The notes under the pieces: generated by a model | Seen by the model: only the letters and a program-made list of their open reading frames with translations | Databases searched by the model: none | Told to the model about the DNA's origin: nothing | Program-made: the position numbers and the translations under genes | Source of the DNA: an uncultured bacterium | GTDB taxonomy: Bacteria; Bacillota; Clostridia; Oscillospirales; Ruminococcaceae | Length of the DNA: 15,687 nucleotides | Direction of reading: 5' to 3' | NCBI GenBank assembly: GCA_905215595.1 | Contig: CAJMQZ010000045.1 | Span: 1 to 15,687 of the forward strand | Shown here: positions 6,354-13,894 of the stretch, in pieces | How positions within the stretch are numbered: the first letter of the stretch is position 1 | How the letters are laid out: every line of letters begins with the position of its first letter

Positions 6354-7664
6354 ATGCAGACTTATACCACCCAGATGGATGCCGCCCGCAAGGGCATCAT
6401 TACCCCGGAGATGGAGATCGTAGCCAAAAAGGAATACCGCACCACCGAGGAGATCCGCCAGTGGGTCGCCGAGGGCAAGGTAGCCATCCCCGCCAACAAG
6501 CACCACACCTGCCTGAACCCCGAGGGCGTGGGCTCCATGCTGCGCACCAAGATCAACGTGAACCTTGGCGTCTCCCGCGACTGCAAGGACTACAACATTG
6601 AGATGCAGAAGGTGATGAGCGCCGTGAACATGGGCGCAGAAGCCATTATGGATCTGTCCAGCCACGGCAACACCCAGCCCTTCCGCCAGAAGCTGACCCA
6701 CGAGTGCCCGGTGATGATCGGCACCGTGCCGGTGTACGATTCGGTCATCCACTACCAGCGCGATCTGGCTGAGCTGACCGCACAGGACTTCATCGATGTG
6801 GTGCGCCTGCATGCAGAGGACGGTGTGGACTTTGTCACCCTGCACTGCGGCATCACCCGCAAGACCATCGAGCAGATCCGCAAGCACAAGCGCAAGATGA
6901 ACATCGTGAGCCGCGGCGGTTCTCTGGTGTTTGCATGGATGAGCATGACCGGCAACGAGAACCCCTTCTACGAGCACTTTGATGAGATCTGCGAGATCTG
7001 CGCCGAGCATGACGTGACCATCTCTCTGGGCGATGCCTGCCGTCCCGGCTGTCTGGCTGACGCCACCGACGTGTGCCAGATTGAAGAGCTGGTACGTCTG
7101 GGCGAGCTGACCAAGCGCGCATGGGCACACAACGTGCAGGTGATGGTAGAAGGCCCCGGCCATGTGCCCCTGAATCAGGTCGCTGCCAACATGGAGGTGC
7201 AGAAGAGCATCTGCATGGGCGCCCCCTTCTATGTGCTGGGACCTCTGGTCACCGATATCGCCCCCGGCTACGACCACATCACCGCTGCCATCGGCGGCGC
7301 AGTGGCAGCCGCCAGCGGTGCGGCCTTCCTGTGCTATGTGACCCCCGCCGAGCATCTGGCACTGCCCAATGTAGAGGACGTGAAGCAGGGCATCGTAGCC
7401 TCCAAGATCGCCGCCCACGCCGCCGACATTGCCAAGGGCATCCCCCACGCCCGGGACATTGACGACAAGATGGGCGATGCCCGCCGCGTACTGGACTGGG
7501 ATGCACAGTTTGCCTGTGCGCTGGACCCCGAGACCGCCAAGGCCATCCGCGACGCCCGCCTGCCCGAGGACGACCACAGCGACACCTGCAGCATGTGCGG
7601 CAAGTTCTGCGCTGTGCGCAGCATGAACAAGGCGCTGGCCGGTGAATACATCGACATCCTGTAA
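6354..7664 (+). CDS. thiC: Phosphomethylpyrimidine synthase ThiC (short form)
   Basis: The protein has 436 residues. It is a radical SAM enzyme that rearranges aminoimidazole ribotide into hydroxymethylpyrimidine phosphate. It begins MQTYTTQMDAARKG, as in clostridial ThiC, and lacks the N-terminal extension of the enterobacterial enzyme. Recognisable blocks include GVGSMLRTKINVNLGVS, MDLSSHGNTQ, VDFVTLHCGIT, SRGGSLVFAWM, SLGDACRPGC, VMVEGPGHVPLNQ, GPLVTDIAPGYDHITAAIGG, and a C-terminal cluster CSMCGKFC (Cys412, 415, 419) for the 4Fe-4S site. I chose the ATG at 6354 because GGAGG (6339-6343) precedes it by 10 bases; the upstream ATG at 6301 is out of frame and the 6300 start has no ribosome site. 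It ends the thi operon with a strong terminator. Confidence 0.97.
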   Translation: MQTYTTQMDAARKGIITPEMEIVAKKEYRTTEEIRQWVAEGKVAIPANKHHTCLNPEGVGSMLRTKINVNLGVSRDCKDYNIEMQKVMSAVNMGAEAIMDLSSHGNTQPFRQKLTHECPVMIGTVPVYDSVIHYQRDLAELTAQDFIDVVRLHAEDGVDFVTLHCGITRKTIEQIRKHKRKMNIVSRGGSLVFAWMSMTGNENPFYEHFDEICEICAEHDVTISLGDACRPGCLADATDVCQIEELVRLGELTKRAWAHNVQVMVEGPGHVPLNQVAANMEVQKSICMGAPFYVLGPLVTDIAPGYDHITAAIGGAVAAASGAAFLCYVTPAEHLALPNVEDVKQGIVASKIAAHAADIAKGIPHARDIDDKMGDARRVLDWDAQFACALDPETAKAIRDARLPEDDHSDTCSMCGKFCAVRSMNKALAGEYIDIL

Positions 7665-7697
7665 GCTTTCCCCGCGCTGAAAGGCGCTTCTTCCTCC

Positions 7698-7734
7698 GGG
7701 ACTGCTGCACAAACCGTGCAGCAGTCCCTTTTTT
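7698..7734 (+). terminator. Terminator of the thi operon
   Basis: Perfect 13-bp stem (GGGACTGCTGCAC, 7698-7710, with 7716-7728), five-base loop, six T. Confidence 0.95.
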
Positions 7735-7741
7735 GTAGGAC

Positions 7742-7990
7742 GATTTAAATGCCCTCCGCTTAAGCTCTGGGCATGTTCAGCGGAATAATTATTTTAATTT
7801 TACGTTTGGAGCGACCGCGTTTGCGGAGCGTAGCGTAGCAATGGAAGCCCCAGTGGGGCTTTTAAGTGGCAGAGCGGTCTGCGTTAGCAGATGGAGGGGC
7901 TTTGCCCCGACAAGCTCTGCGGAGCGCGACAAACGCGTTTTCACAAGTGGGGTCGCAGAGGTAAACTGCATTTGCTGTACTGCGTTCAGT
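7742..7990 (+). repeat. One-armed copy of the intergenic element (copy B)
   Basis: 7742-7800 aligns with 3323-3380 of copy A (shared CTCCGC, GCTCTG, AGCGGAAT and ATTTTAATTT in register). 7939-7990 aligns with its centre (TTTTCACA, AACTGCATTTGC at 7964-7975, TTCAG). Between them, instead of one simple hairpin, lie several: CCGC/GCGG at 7815-7826, AAGCCCC/GGGGCTT at 7845-7861, TCTGC/GCAGA near 7880, and GGGGC/GCCCC at 7896-7908, all bracketed by CGTTTG (7803-7808) and CAAACG. The second, inverted arm of copy A is missing. This accounts for most of the 7665-8093 gap; I see no gene in it. Confidence 0.65.
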
Positions 7991-8021
7991 TTGGTCAATC
8001 TATTCTATCAATTTTTTAGAT

Positions 8022-8050
8022 TTTACAATTCTTCTGTGCTGTACTATAAT
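8022..8050 (+). promoter_or_regulatory. Promoter of the AGCS symporter gene
   Basis: TTTACA, 17-bp spacer, TATAAT: a near-consensus sigma-A promoter. It ends 43 bases before the TTG start codon and begins about 30 bases past repeat copy B. Confidence 0.85.
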
Positions 8051-8093
8051 GAAGTAGCAACTTTATTTCTCAAAAGTACAGGAGGCTGTTTTC

Positions 8094-9479
8094 TTGATAG
8101 TTGATCTGATTGAAGCGCTTTACCGCCTGCTGTGGGGCGATTTATTCACCCTGCCGGTGGCGGGCGGCATTGGCATCTCCTTTATGGTGGTGCTGCTGTT
8201 TGCAGCCGGTATCGGCTTTACCCTGCGCACCCGGCTGCTGCCGATGCGGCTGTTCCGGGATATGATCGGCGCAGTGTGCGAAAAAAAGCAGGCTGCGGGC
8301 GGGCTTTCCTCCTTCCAGACGCTGGTCATCTCCACCGCCACCCGGGTGGGTATGGGCAACCTTGTGGGCGTGGTGGCCGCTGTTTCGGCGGGCGGTGCGG
8401 GCGCGGTGTTCTGGATGTGGGTCACTGCCCTGCTGGGTGCTTCCACCTCCTTTGTGGAGTCTACTCTGGCGCAGAAATACCGCGTGCCGGACCCGCTGTA
8501 CGGCGGCTGGCGGGGCGGCCCGGCCTACTACCTCCATATGCTGGCCGAGCGCAAGCGGGGCAAAAAGCTCAAACGCTCCGTGTGCGCAGCACTGTTTGCG
8601 TTGTCCGGTCTGATCTGCTGGTGCGGCATCAGCCAAGTCATCTCCAACTCGGTCAGTTCTGCCTTTGAAAACGCCTTTCACGTCCCGCCATTGGCCACCA
8701 CCGTGGTGCTTACCCTGCTGGCAGCGCTGATCGTGCTGCGCAAGAATGCCACCGTAAAAAGCCTTGACTTCATCGTGCCGGTCATGGCGGTGTGCTACTT
8801 TGTCATCACGGTGGGCATCGTGGTGCTGAATCTCCGGCAGCTGCCCGCCGTGCTGGCACGCATCTTTGCCGAGGCCTTCGGCCTGCGTCAGGTGGCCGCA
8901 GGCGGCTTTGGTGCGGTGCTGATGAACGGTGTCAAGCGCGGGCTGTTCTCCAACGAGGCGGGCAGCGGCTCGGCCCCCTGCGCCGCTGCCGCTGCGGAGT
9001 GCGACGACCCGGTAAAGATGGGTCTTGTACAGGCGCTGGGCGTATTGATCGATACCGTGGTCATCTGCAGCTGCACTGCTTTTCTGATGCTGCTGGTGCC
9101 GCAGGAGATCACCGCCGGGCTGACCGGCATGGATCTTTTGCAGACCGCCATGCAGTACCATCTGGGCGGCTTTGGTATCGTGTTCATTGCGGTGATCTTA
9201 GCGCTGTTCAGCTTCTCCACCTTTCTGGGGGTGCTGTACTACGCCCGGGGCAATGTGGCCTACCTGTGCGGCGACAACTGGTGGAGCCAGACCGCCTACA
9301 AGCTGCTGGCGCTGGTCATGCTGCTGGTGGGTGGCACACAGGCCTACACCGTGGTGTGGGATCTGGGCGATGTGGGCATCGGGCTGATGACCATCTTCAA
9401 TATGCTGGCGCTTATTCCCCTTTCCGGCGAGGCTCTGACCGCCCTGAATGACTACGAAAAGCGCAAAAAAATAAAATAA
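8094..9479 (+). CDS. Sodium:alanine (AGCS-family) symporter
   Basis: The protein has 461 residues with about ten to eleven membrane helices. It is a member of the alanine/glycine:cation symporter family, taking up alanine or glycine with Na+. Family signatures are clear: TRVGMGNLVGVVAAV (from residue 83), GGPAYYLH, and MNGVKRGLFSNEAGSGSAP (GLFSNEAGSG at 283-292). An N-terminal helix with GIGFTLRTR, as usual for AGCS, is followed by a LLPMRLFRDM loop. Translation starts at TTG 8094, supported by GGAGG at 8081-8085 eight bases upstream; no ATG in frame fits better. The C-terminus is a short basic tail (YEKRKKIK). It is a single-gene unit with its own promoter and a bidirectional terminator. The exact substrate (alanine, glycine or another small amino acid) cannot be read from sequence. 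Confidence 0.93.
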   Translation: MIVDLIEALYRLLWGDLFTLPVAGGIGISFMVVLLFAAGIGFTLRTRLLPMRLFRDMIGAVCEKKQAAGGLSSFQTLVISTATRVGMGNLVGVVAAVSAGGAGAVFWMWVTALLGASTSFVESTLAQKYRVPDPLYGGWRGGPAYYLHMLAERKRGKKLKRSVCAALFALSGLICWCGISQVISNSVSSAFENAFHVPPLATTVVLTLLAALIVLRKNATVKSLDFIVPVMAVCYFVITVGIVVLNLRQLPAVLARIFAEAFGLRQVAAGGFGAVLMNGVKRGLFSNEAGSGSAPCAAAAAECDDPVKMGLVQALGVLIDTVVICSCTAFLMLLVPQEITAGLTGMDLLQTAMQYHLGGFGIVFIAVILALFSFSTFLGVLYYARGNVAYLCGDNWWSQTAYKLLALVMLLVGGTQAYTVVWDLGDVGIGLMTIFNMLALIPLSGEALTALNDYEKRKKIK

Positions 9480-9484
9480 GATCA

Positions 9485-9530
9485 CAAAAACGGGCTGCTG
9501 CACAAAGTTCTGTGCAACAGCCCGTTTTGT
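9485..9530. terminator. Bidirectional terminator between convergent genes
   Basis: CGGGCTGCTGCACA (9491-9504) pairs with 9511-9524 with one mismatch, loop AAGTTC. It is flanked by five A on the left and four T on the right, so it can end both the symporter transcript and the leftward rlmB operon. Confidence 0.88.
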
Positions 9531-9545
9531 AATATGCGAAAACTT

Positions 9546-12254
9546 TCAGCTATGCTGCTTCAGGGCACAGACGGCGATGCTCAGGGCGCTCCATGCGGCC
9601 TGATACATCAGCACCGTGGCGATGGACAGCTGCCAGATACTGCCCGCGTAGGTCAGCAGCACTGCAATGAACACCGAGAAGCACACCGACACCAGCTGCA
9701 CCGTGGTGGCGCTGGTCTCGGCATTCTGTGCCTGATCTGCGGCCTGCAAGCCGCCGGTCAGGCTGGCAAAGCCCCGGTGGTGGTACAGGCAGCAGTCGGG
9801 CTTTTCCGGGGCAGCCTCGGCTGCTTCAATGGCCTGACACTGGTCGCCGTCCAGTACGGTGACCATGCCCTCCGGCAGATGGTACGCCTCGGTGATGTGC
9901 CGTGCCGTCAGGCTGGGGTCCTTGCTGGTGACCAGTAGACGGATGTTCTCCCTTTGCAGGGAGGCAAGGCTGCGTGCCACATTGCGGCCGCCCACATAGC
10001 GCAGCACGAACATAGCGTGCAGGTTGCCGGACACCGCCAGATACAAAATTTGCAGCTCGCCGTTTTTGGAGTGGCCGTCCTCGTAATCCTGCTCCGGCAG
10101 GGTCACACCCTCCTGCTCCATGTAGCGGCGGGTGCCGATGAGGATGCGGTTATTATCGCACCATGCCGAGAAGCCCAGCCCGGTGTGCTGTTCCAGATCC
10201 TTGACAGGGAACAGGATATCGGTGCGGTCCTCGATGATCTGGCTGAACAGCCCGCGCAGGGTGTCGCAGCTTTCGTTCAGCACACTTGCCGCATACAGGA
10301 TGGCGCGGTCGATGCGGCCGCCCTTGAAGATGCGGATATCCTCCAGCGTTACGCTGTCGGCGGTAAACAGGTCATCGGCGTCCAGTTCAATGGTGTCGAT
10401 GCCGCCCAGCTCCTCAATGGCTGCCCAGCCGGGCACCACAGCGCCCACAGCGGCAGCCGCTCTTTGCAGCCGCAGCGCCGCCAGACCGGGCACCAGCACC
10501 GAGGAAAGGGGTGCGCCCATGCACAGCACGGCAGCAGCCGCAGCCACGGCGCAGTTGATCCCGCCGCCAAACAGCAGAAAGACCACGCCGCTGAGGATTG
10601 CTGCCGCCAGCAGGATACAGGCCACCTTCCGGGCACGGCGCTCGCTGGCGCGCTCGCTGAGGCTTTGCTCCACAAAGTCATCGCTGGCGGTCTGCACCGG
10701 GCGGCTCAGCAGCACCCACGGGTCCTTCTGCTCCAGATCCCGGGCGAGGGCGCGGATCAGGTCCTTATCGCGGGTTCGGTAAGCGCCTCGCACTTCGCCG
10801 CCCTCTGCTGCCAGCGCGTAGCCTCCCTGCACGGCAGCCAGCATTACCCGGCTGCCCACCAGCGCCAGAAACAATCCCAGCGCCGCCATACCGGTCAGCA
10901 GACCGATGCCCTCAGTGCTGCGGTAGGCGTTGGCATTCAGCATGGCCACCACCGCCTGCAGCAGGGCCGCCACAGCGGCCAGCGCGGGCATGGTGTCTGC
11001 ACTGGGACGGCCGCGCAAGCCGGTCAGACCGTCCCGCAGCACCGGGTAGCCCACAAACAGGCTGGCGGCAAACAGCAGCAGATTGGCGGCATAGAACGCC
11101 GCCGGAGCAGCGTCCGGGTCCAGCACCGAAAGCGGCGGCAGCAGACGCTCTGCCGTCAGCCCAAGGTGCAGCAGCACCACGGCCAGAATGCCCGCCAGCA
11201 CACACCGCAAAGTCAGCTCTGCGGCCATGTGGTGCAGCTTGTCGGTGGTGGATTCTGACACAGTATCCTCGGCAGGGGCAGCGGTTTCTGCTGCGGGTGC
11301 GTCCTCCGGCTGTGCCGGAGCCGCAGGTGCGGCAGCTGTCGGTGCAGGTGCCGTCTCAGCAGGAGCGCCGTCCTGCTCCAGCGGGAGCAGCGGCAGGCTC
11401 ATAGTATCCTCTTTTTCCGGCTTGCAGGCGGCGGGCTTTTCGTCCTCTGCCGTGCCGAACATCTGGAAAATCGACTTTTTTTCAGGCTTTTTCGGCAGCA
11501 TTTCCGGGTCTGCCGGAGCGCTGGCAAACACCGCCGGCGGCAGCTCCTCAGCAGGCTTCTGTGCAGCCTTTGCCGGGGCTTTTTCCGGCTCTGCGGCGGG
11601 CTGTGCGGGCACAGGCTGCACCTTGGGCTGCGGCGCTGCCTGCACGGGTTTTGCGGGCTGCGGGGCAGGCTTTGCCTTGCCGCTCATGCCGTTGAGCATA
11701 TCCTTCAGCTGCTGCATCTCCCGCTGTTCCAGCTCTTCCTGCGGCAGCAGCGTCTCCGGGGCGTTCTTCACCTTAGACTGCTTTTTGGGGGCCGCAGCAG
11801 GCTGCGGCTCCGGCTGGGGTGCAGGCTTTTCCGGCTGCGGCTTCATGGCAGCAGCCGCCCTGGGTGCAGACACCGGCTCTGCAGGGACGGCCCTGACAGG
11901 CTCTGGGCTGGCGGGCTGCATCGGCATTGCCGGAACAGGGTCTGCGGTACGCAGTTCCAGCGCCATGTCCTCCTGCTCCGGCTGTACCGGCTTTGCATCT
12001 GCTCCCAGCAGGATCTCACCGGTGGGGATCTCCAGCACCGGCTGTGCGGGGGCGGGCGTCTCTTCCTTGTCGTGGCCGAACAGCTTGTCCAGCAGCCCGG
12101 CCTTGGGCTTTTCCTCCACCGGAGCAGGCTCATCCCGGCGGGTCATCTCCTCGGGCAGATCGATCACACTGGTGCTGAAAAAGTTGCGGAACCGCTCTTC
12201 TGCCGAGAGCTCCCCCGCCTGCTTGCCCTTGCGTTCATTTGTATTGTTCGGCAT
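9546..12254 (-). CDS. Membrane protein resembling a catalytically inactive P1B-type ATPase, with long disordered N-terminus
   Basis: The protein has 902 residues. Residues 1-342 are Pro/Ala/Glu-rich and probably disordered. Then come four predicted helices (about 350-367, 385-404, 422-439, 450-472), a 70-residue loop, two helices (544-562, 566-590), a 260-residue soluble part, and two final helices (853-870, 874-897). That is the P1B heavy-metal ATPase layout. AAVGAVVPGWAAIEELGGIDTIELD matches the segment before the phosphorylated Asp, and LIGTRRYMEQEG (from 705) and the 776-779 region match the N- and P-domains. Yet DKTGT is DADDL (625-629), the CPC motif is LCMGAP (Cys578), TGD is TSKD, and TGE and GDGxND are absent. 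It is therefore probably not a pump; a regulatory or scaffold role is a guess. Start: ATG 12254 with GGGAGG 7 bases upstream. It lies 42 bases behind rlmB in one operon. Confidence 0.8.
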   Translation of the reverse strand: MPNNTNERKGKQAGELSAEERFRNFFSTSVIDLPEEMTRRDEPAPVEEKPKAGLLDKLFGHDKEETPAPAQPVLEIPTGEILLGADAKPVQPEQEDMALELRTADPVPAMPMQPASPEPVRAVPAEPVSAPRAAAAMKPQPEKPAPQPEPQPAAAPKKQSKVKNAPETLLPQEELEQREMQQLKDMLNGMSGKAKPAPQPAKPVQAAPQPKVQPVPAQPAAEPEKAPAKAAQKPAEELPPAVFASAPADPEMLPKKPEKKSIFQMFGTAEDEKPAACKPEKEDTMSLPLLPLEQDGAPAETAPAPTAAAPAAPAQPEDAPAAETAAPAEDTVSESTTDKLHHMAAELTLRCVLAGILAVVLLHLGLTAERLLPPLSVLDPDAAPAAFYAANLLLFAASLFVGYPVLRDGLTGLRGRPSADTMPALAAVAALLQAVVAMLNANAYRSTEGIGLLTGMAALGLFLALVGSRVMLAAVQGGYALAAEGGEVRGAYRTRDKDLIRALARDLEQKDPWVLLSRPVQTASDDFVEQSLSERASERRARKVACILLAAAILSGVVFLLFGGGINCAVAAAAAVLCMGAPLSSVLVPGLAALRLQRAAAAVGAVVPGWAAIEELGGIDTIELDADDLFTADSVTLEDIRIFKGGRIDRAILYAASVLNESCDTLRGLFSQIIEDRTDILFPVKDLEQHTGLGFSAWCDNNRILIGTRRYMEQEGVTLPEQDYEDGHSKNGELQILYLAVSGNLHAMFVLRYVGGRNVARSLASLQRENIRLLVTSKDPSLTARHITEAYHLPEGMVTVLDGDQCQAIEAAEAAPEKPDCCLYHHRGFASLTGGLQAADQAQNAETSATTVQLVSVCFSVFIAVLLTYAGSIWQLSIATVLMYQAAWSALSIAVCALKQHS

Positions 12255-12296
12255 CCTTGTCCCTCCCACTGTTCTGGATGGAGTTTACCGCTTGTT

Positions 12297-13103
12297 TTAT
12301 TCTTCTACGGCGCGCTGCGACTGGATCTCGTACAGGATAATGCCTGCCGCCACCGAAACGTTATAGCTGTCCACACCGGTGCCGGGGGCAGCCATATCCA
12401 GCCGCACCACGCCGTCACACAGCTTCTTGACCAGCTGGGATACCCCGCTGCCCTCGCTGCCCAGTACCAGCGCGATGGGGCCGGTCAGGTTATTCTTGCG
12501 CAGGGACACTCCGTCCATGTCGGCGCAGTAGACGAACACGCCCTGCTCCTTCAGGCGGCGGATGGTTTCGCCGATATTGGCCACGCGTGCCACCGGCAGA
12601 CGCTCGGCAGCGCCTGCGCTGGACTTGATGACGGTGGGGGTAACGGATGCACCACCCCGCTTGGGGATGACGATGCCGTGGGCACCGCACAGCAATGCGC
12701 TGCGCATGACTGCCCCCAGATTGTGGGGATCCTCAATGCCGTCGCTCAGCACAAGAAAAGGCGGCTCACCCTTGGCCTTGGCTGCGGCCAGCAGATCCTC
12801 CACGGTCACGTACTCGATCTCGCTGGCAAAGGCTGCCACGCCCTGATGGCTCTCGGTGCCGGTCATCAGGCGCAGCTTGTTGGGGTGCACCCGCTTGACC
12901 GTTGCGCCGGCCTCTTTGGCCAGTGCTGTATAGTATGCCGCCACTGCCGGGGCCATCCCCTCGGCAATGAGCACGGTGTCCACACCGGAACCGCTCTTGA
13001 GCAGCTCGGTCACCGGGTTTTTGCCGTAGATCAGGCTCTCGCTCTTCTGCTGCGGCTGCTCTGCATCGCGGCGCGGACGGCGCGGCTGGTTACGTTCTTC
13101 CAT
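12297..13103 (-). CDS. rlmB: 23S rRNA 2'-O-methyltransferase, RlmB/TrmH family
   Basis: The protein has 268 residues, a SPOUT-class methyltransferase with the trefoil knot. An N-terminal basic tail (about 1-22) is followed by a substrate-binding domain starting IYGKNPVTELL and containing ESHQGVAA (84-91), then the catalytic domain. The three TrmH motifs are intact: GIEDPHNLGAVMRS (122-135, with Asn128 and Arg134), LVLGSEGSGVS (212-222, with Glu217) and SYNVSVAAG (246-254, with Asn248). RlmB methylates G2251 of 23S rRNA in E. coli; whether this paralogue targets that site or another (TrmH families are easily confused) cannot be settled here. The start at 13103 has AAGGAG 10 bases upstream. The in-frame extension to 13211 would overlap the promoter. 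The ATPase-like gene follows in the same operon. Confidence 0.92.
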   Translation of the reverse strand: MEERNQPRRPRRDAEQPQQKSESLIYGKNPVTELLKSGSGVDTVLIAEGMAPAVAAYYTALAKEAGATVKRVHPNKLRLMTGTESHQGVAAFASEIEYVTVEDLLAAAKAKGEPPFLVLSDGIEDPHNLGAVMRSALLCGAHGIVIPKRGGASVTPTVIKSSAGAAERLPVARVANIGETIRRLKEQGVFVYCADMDGVSLRKNNLTGPIALVLGSEGSGVSQLVKKLCDGVVRLDMAAPGTGVDSYNVSVAAGIILYEIQSQRAVEE

Positions 13104-13181
13104 CTTTTTTATGCTCCTTCCGTTCCGGGCGGTCTGCGCCGCACCGGAGCGTTTTATTTTGTTTATGATAATCCAAAATAA

Positions 13182-13190
13182 AGTATACCA
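13182..13190 (-). promoter_or_regulatory. Extended -10 promoter of rlmB operon
   Basis: On the minus strand TGGTATACT (13190 to 13182) is an extended -10 element (TGN plus TATACT). No good -35 is visible at 17 bp (TGGCGA), as is common for extended -10 promoters. It lies about 80 bp before the rlmB start. Confidence 0.55.
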
Positions 13191-13353
13191 TATCTCGCCC
13201 GGCTTCGCCACAAATTGCAGGGATTTTATTTTCTGACGCCTAAAATTTTTTCAGTAAAACGCAGCTTCCCCGCCGGACAGGACAGCTGTAAAAATGTTTT
13301 GCCCGCTGCCCGGGCCGCACGGCGCATTTCCGCTGTTTTGCCAAAGCAAAAAG

Positions 13354-13641
13354 TTTTCCACAAAATGCGTCTATACACTCCGTAAACAGCCTGTGATTTT
13401 TCCACAAGTTGAAAACTCGGTGGAAAGTGTGTAAAAGTCCAGCCGCAGCGCCCGTTTTCTGGGTGGAATTAAACAGTTTCCACCGGGTTTTCAACAGCAG
13501 CTTCCCCCATATCCTGGCAAAAGCCTTACAATTTGTAAAATTCAAGTCGGAATTATGACAATTTTTTAAACCGGAAATTGTCCGCTTTTGCAATTTCCTC
13601 CAATATCATTTTGACGAATGTTAAAATGTGTTGAAAACTCG
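13354..13641. repeat. Inverted and direct repeats in the rlmB-fba divergent region
   Basis: The 19-mer at 13408-13426 (GTTGAAAACTCGGTGGAAA) recurs inverted at 13477-13495 with one mismatch. GTTGAAAACTCG recurs a third time at 13630-13641. TTTTCCACA occurs at 13354-13362 and 13398-13406. Local stems TTTCCAC/GTGGAAA and GGTGGAA/TTCCACC form within each half. A palindrome TTACAATTTGTAA lies at 13526-13538 and an 8-bp hairpin GGAAATTG/CAATTTCC at 13573-13598. The 790-base gap 13104-13894 otherwise holds only the two promoters; I see no credible gene. Regulatory function is inferred. Confidence 0.6.
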
Positions 13642-13784
13642 TGCCATTCGCGCACAAGGCAGATGTTGCAGTGTATATGGATTTTTGTCGCCAGACGCGG
13701 AGCGTTCCTGCCGCAGGCGCAGGAGCCGCCTTGTGTCGCGCCCGTTCCGCAGCGGCTCTATGCAAGAAAAAGCGCCTGTTCGGA

Positions 13785-13813
13785 TTGATTTTAGGCGCAG
13801 TTTGGGGTATACT
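13785..13813 (+). promoter_or_regulatory. Promoter of fba
   Basis: TTGATT, 17-bp spacer, TATACT, giving a leader of about 75 bases before the fba start codon. Confidence 0.8.
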
Positions 13814-13894
13814 AACCATGTGGGCTTGTTAAACCATGCACAATGCGGTGTGTGGCAGAGCCGGAACCCCGATAATTTTTGGAGGTAATGAATA

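Noticed and set aside
6333..7712. 459-codon minus-strand frame opposite thiC
   Set aside because: Antisense shadow of thiC; it would begin inside the thiC terminator and has no recognisable domain.
12255..12269. GTG start five codons upstream for the ATPase-like gene
   Set aside because: That GTG overlaps the GGGAGG ribosome site that serves the ATG at 12254.
9954..12366. Two long plus-strand frames (9954-11258 and 11188-12366)
   Set aside because: They are antisense to the Ala/Pro-rich ATPase-like gene and rich in Ser/Gly/Ala or His/Gln from reversed GC-rich codons; neither has a good ribosome site.
13104..13211. Longer N-terminus for RlmB starting at 13211
   Set aside because: It would overlap the extended -10 promoter and the AAGGAG site serving the ATG at 13103, and the added residues are not RlmB-like.
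13354..13406. Possible replication origin because of TTTTCCACA boxes
   Set aside because: Only two near-match boxes were found, and dnaA, dnaN, rpmH or other origin neighbours are absent, so I keep it only as a repeat-rich regulatory region.
13240..13593. 117-codon minus-strand frame in the rlmB-fba gap
   Set aside because: No ribosome site or domain, and it is threaded by inverted repeats; the residue mix (Lys/Arg/Cys/Phe) looks random.
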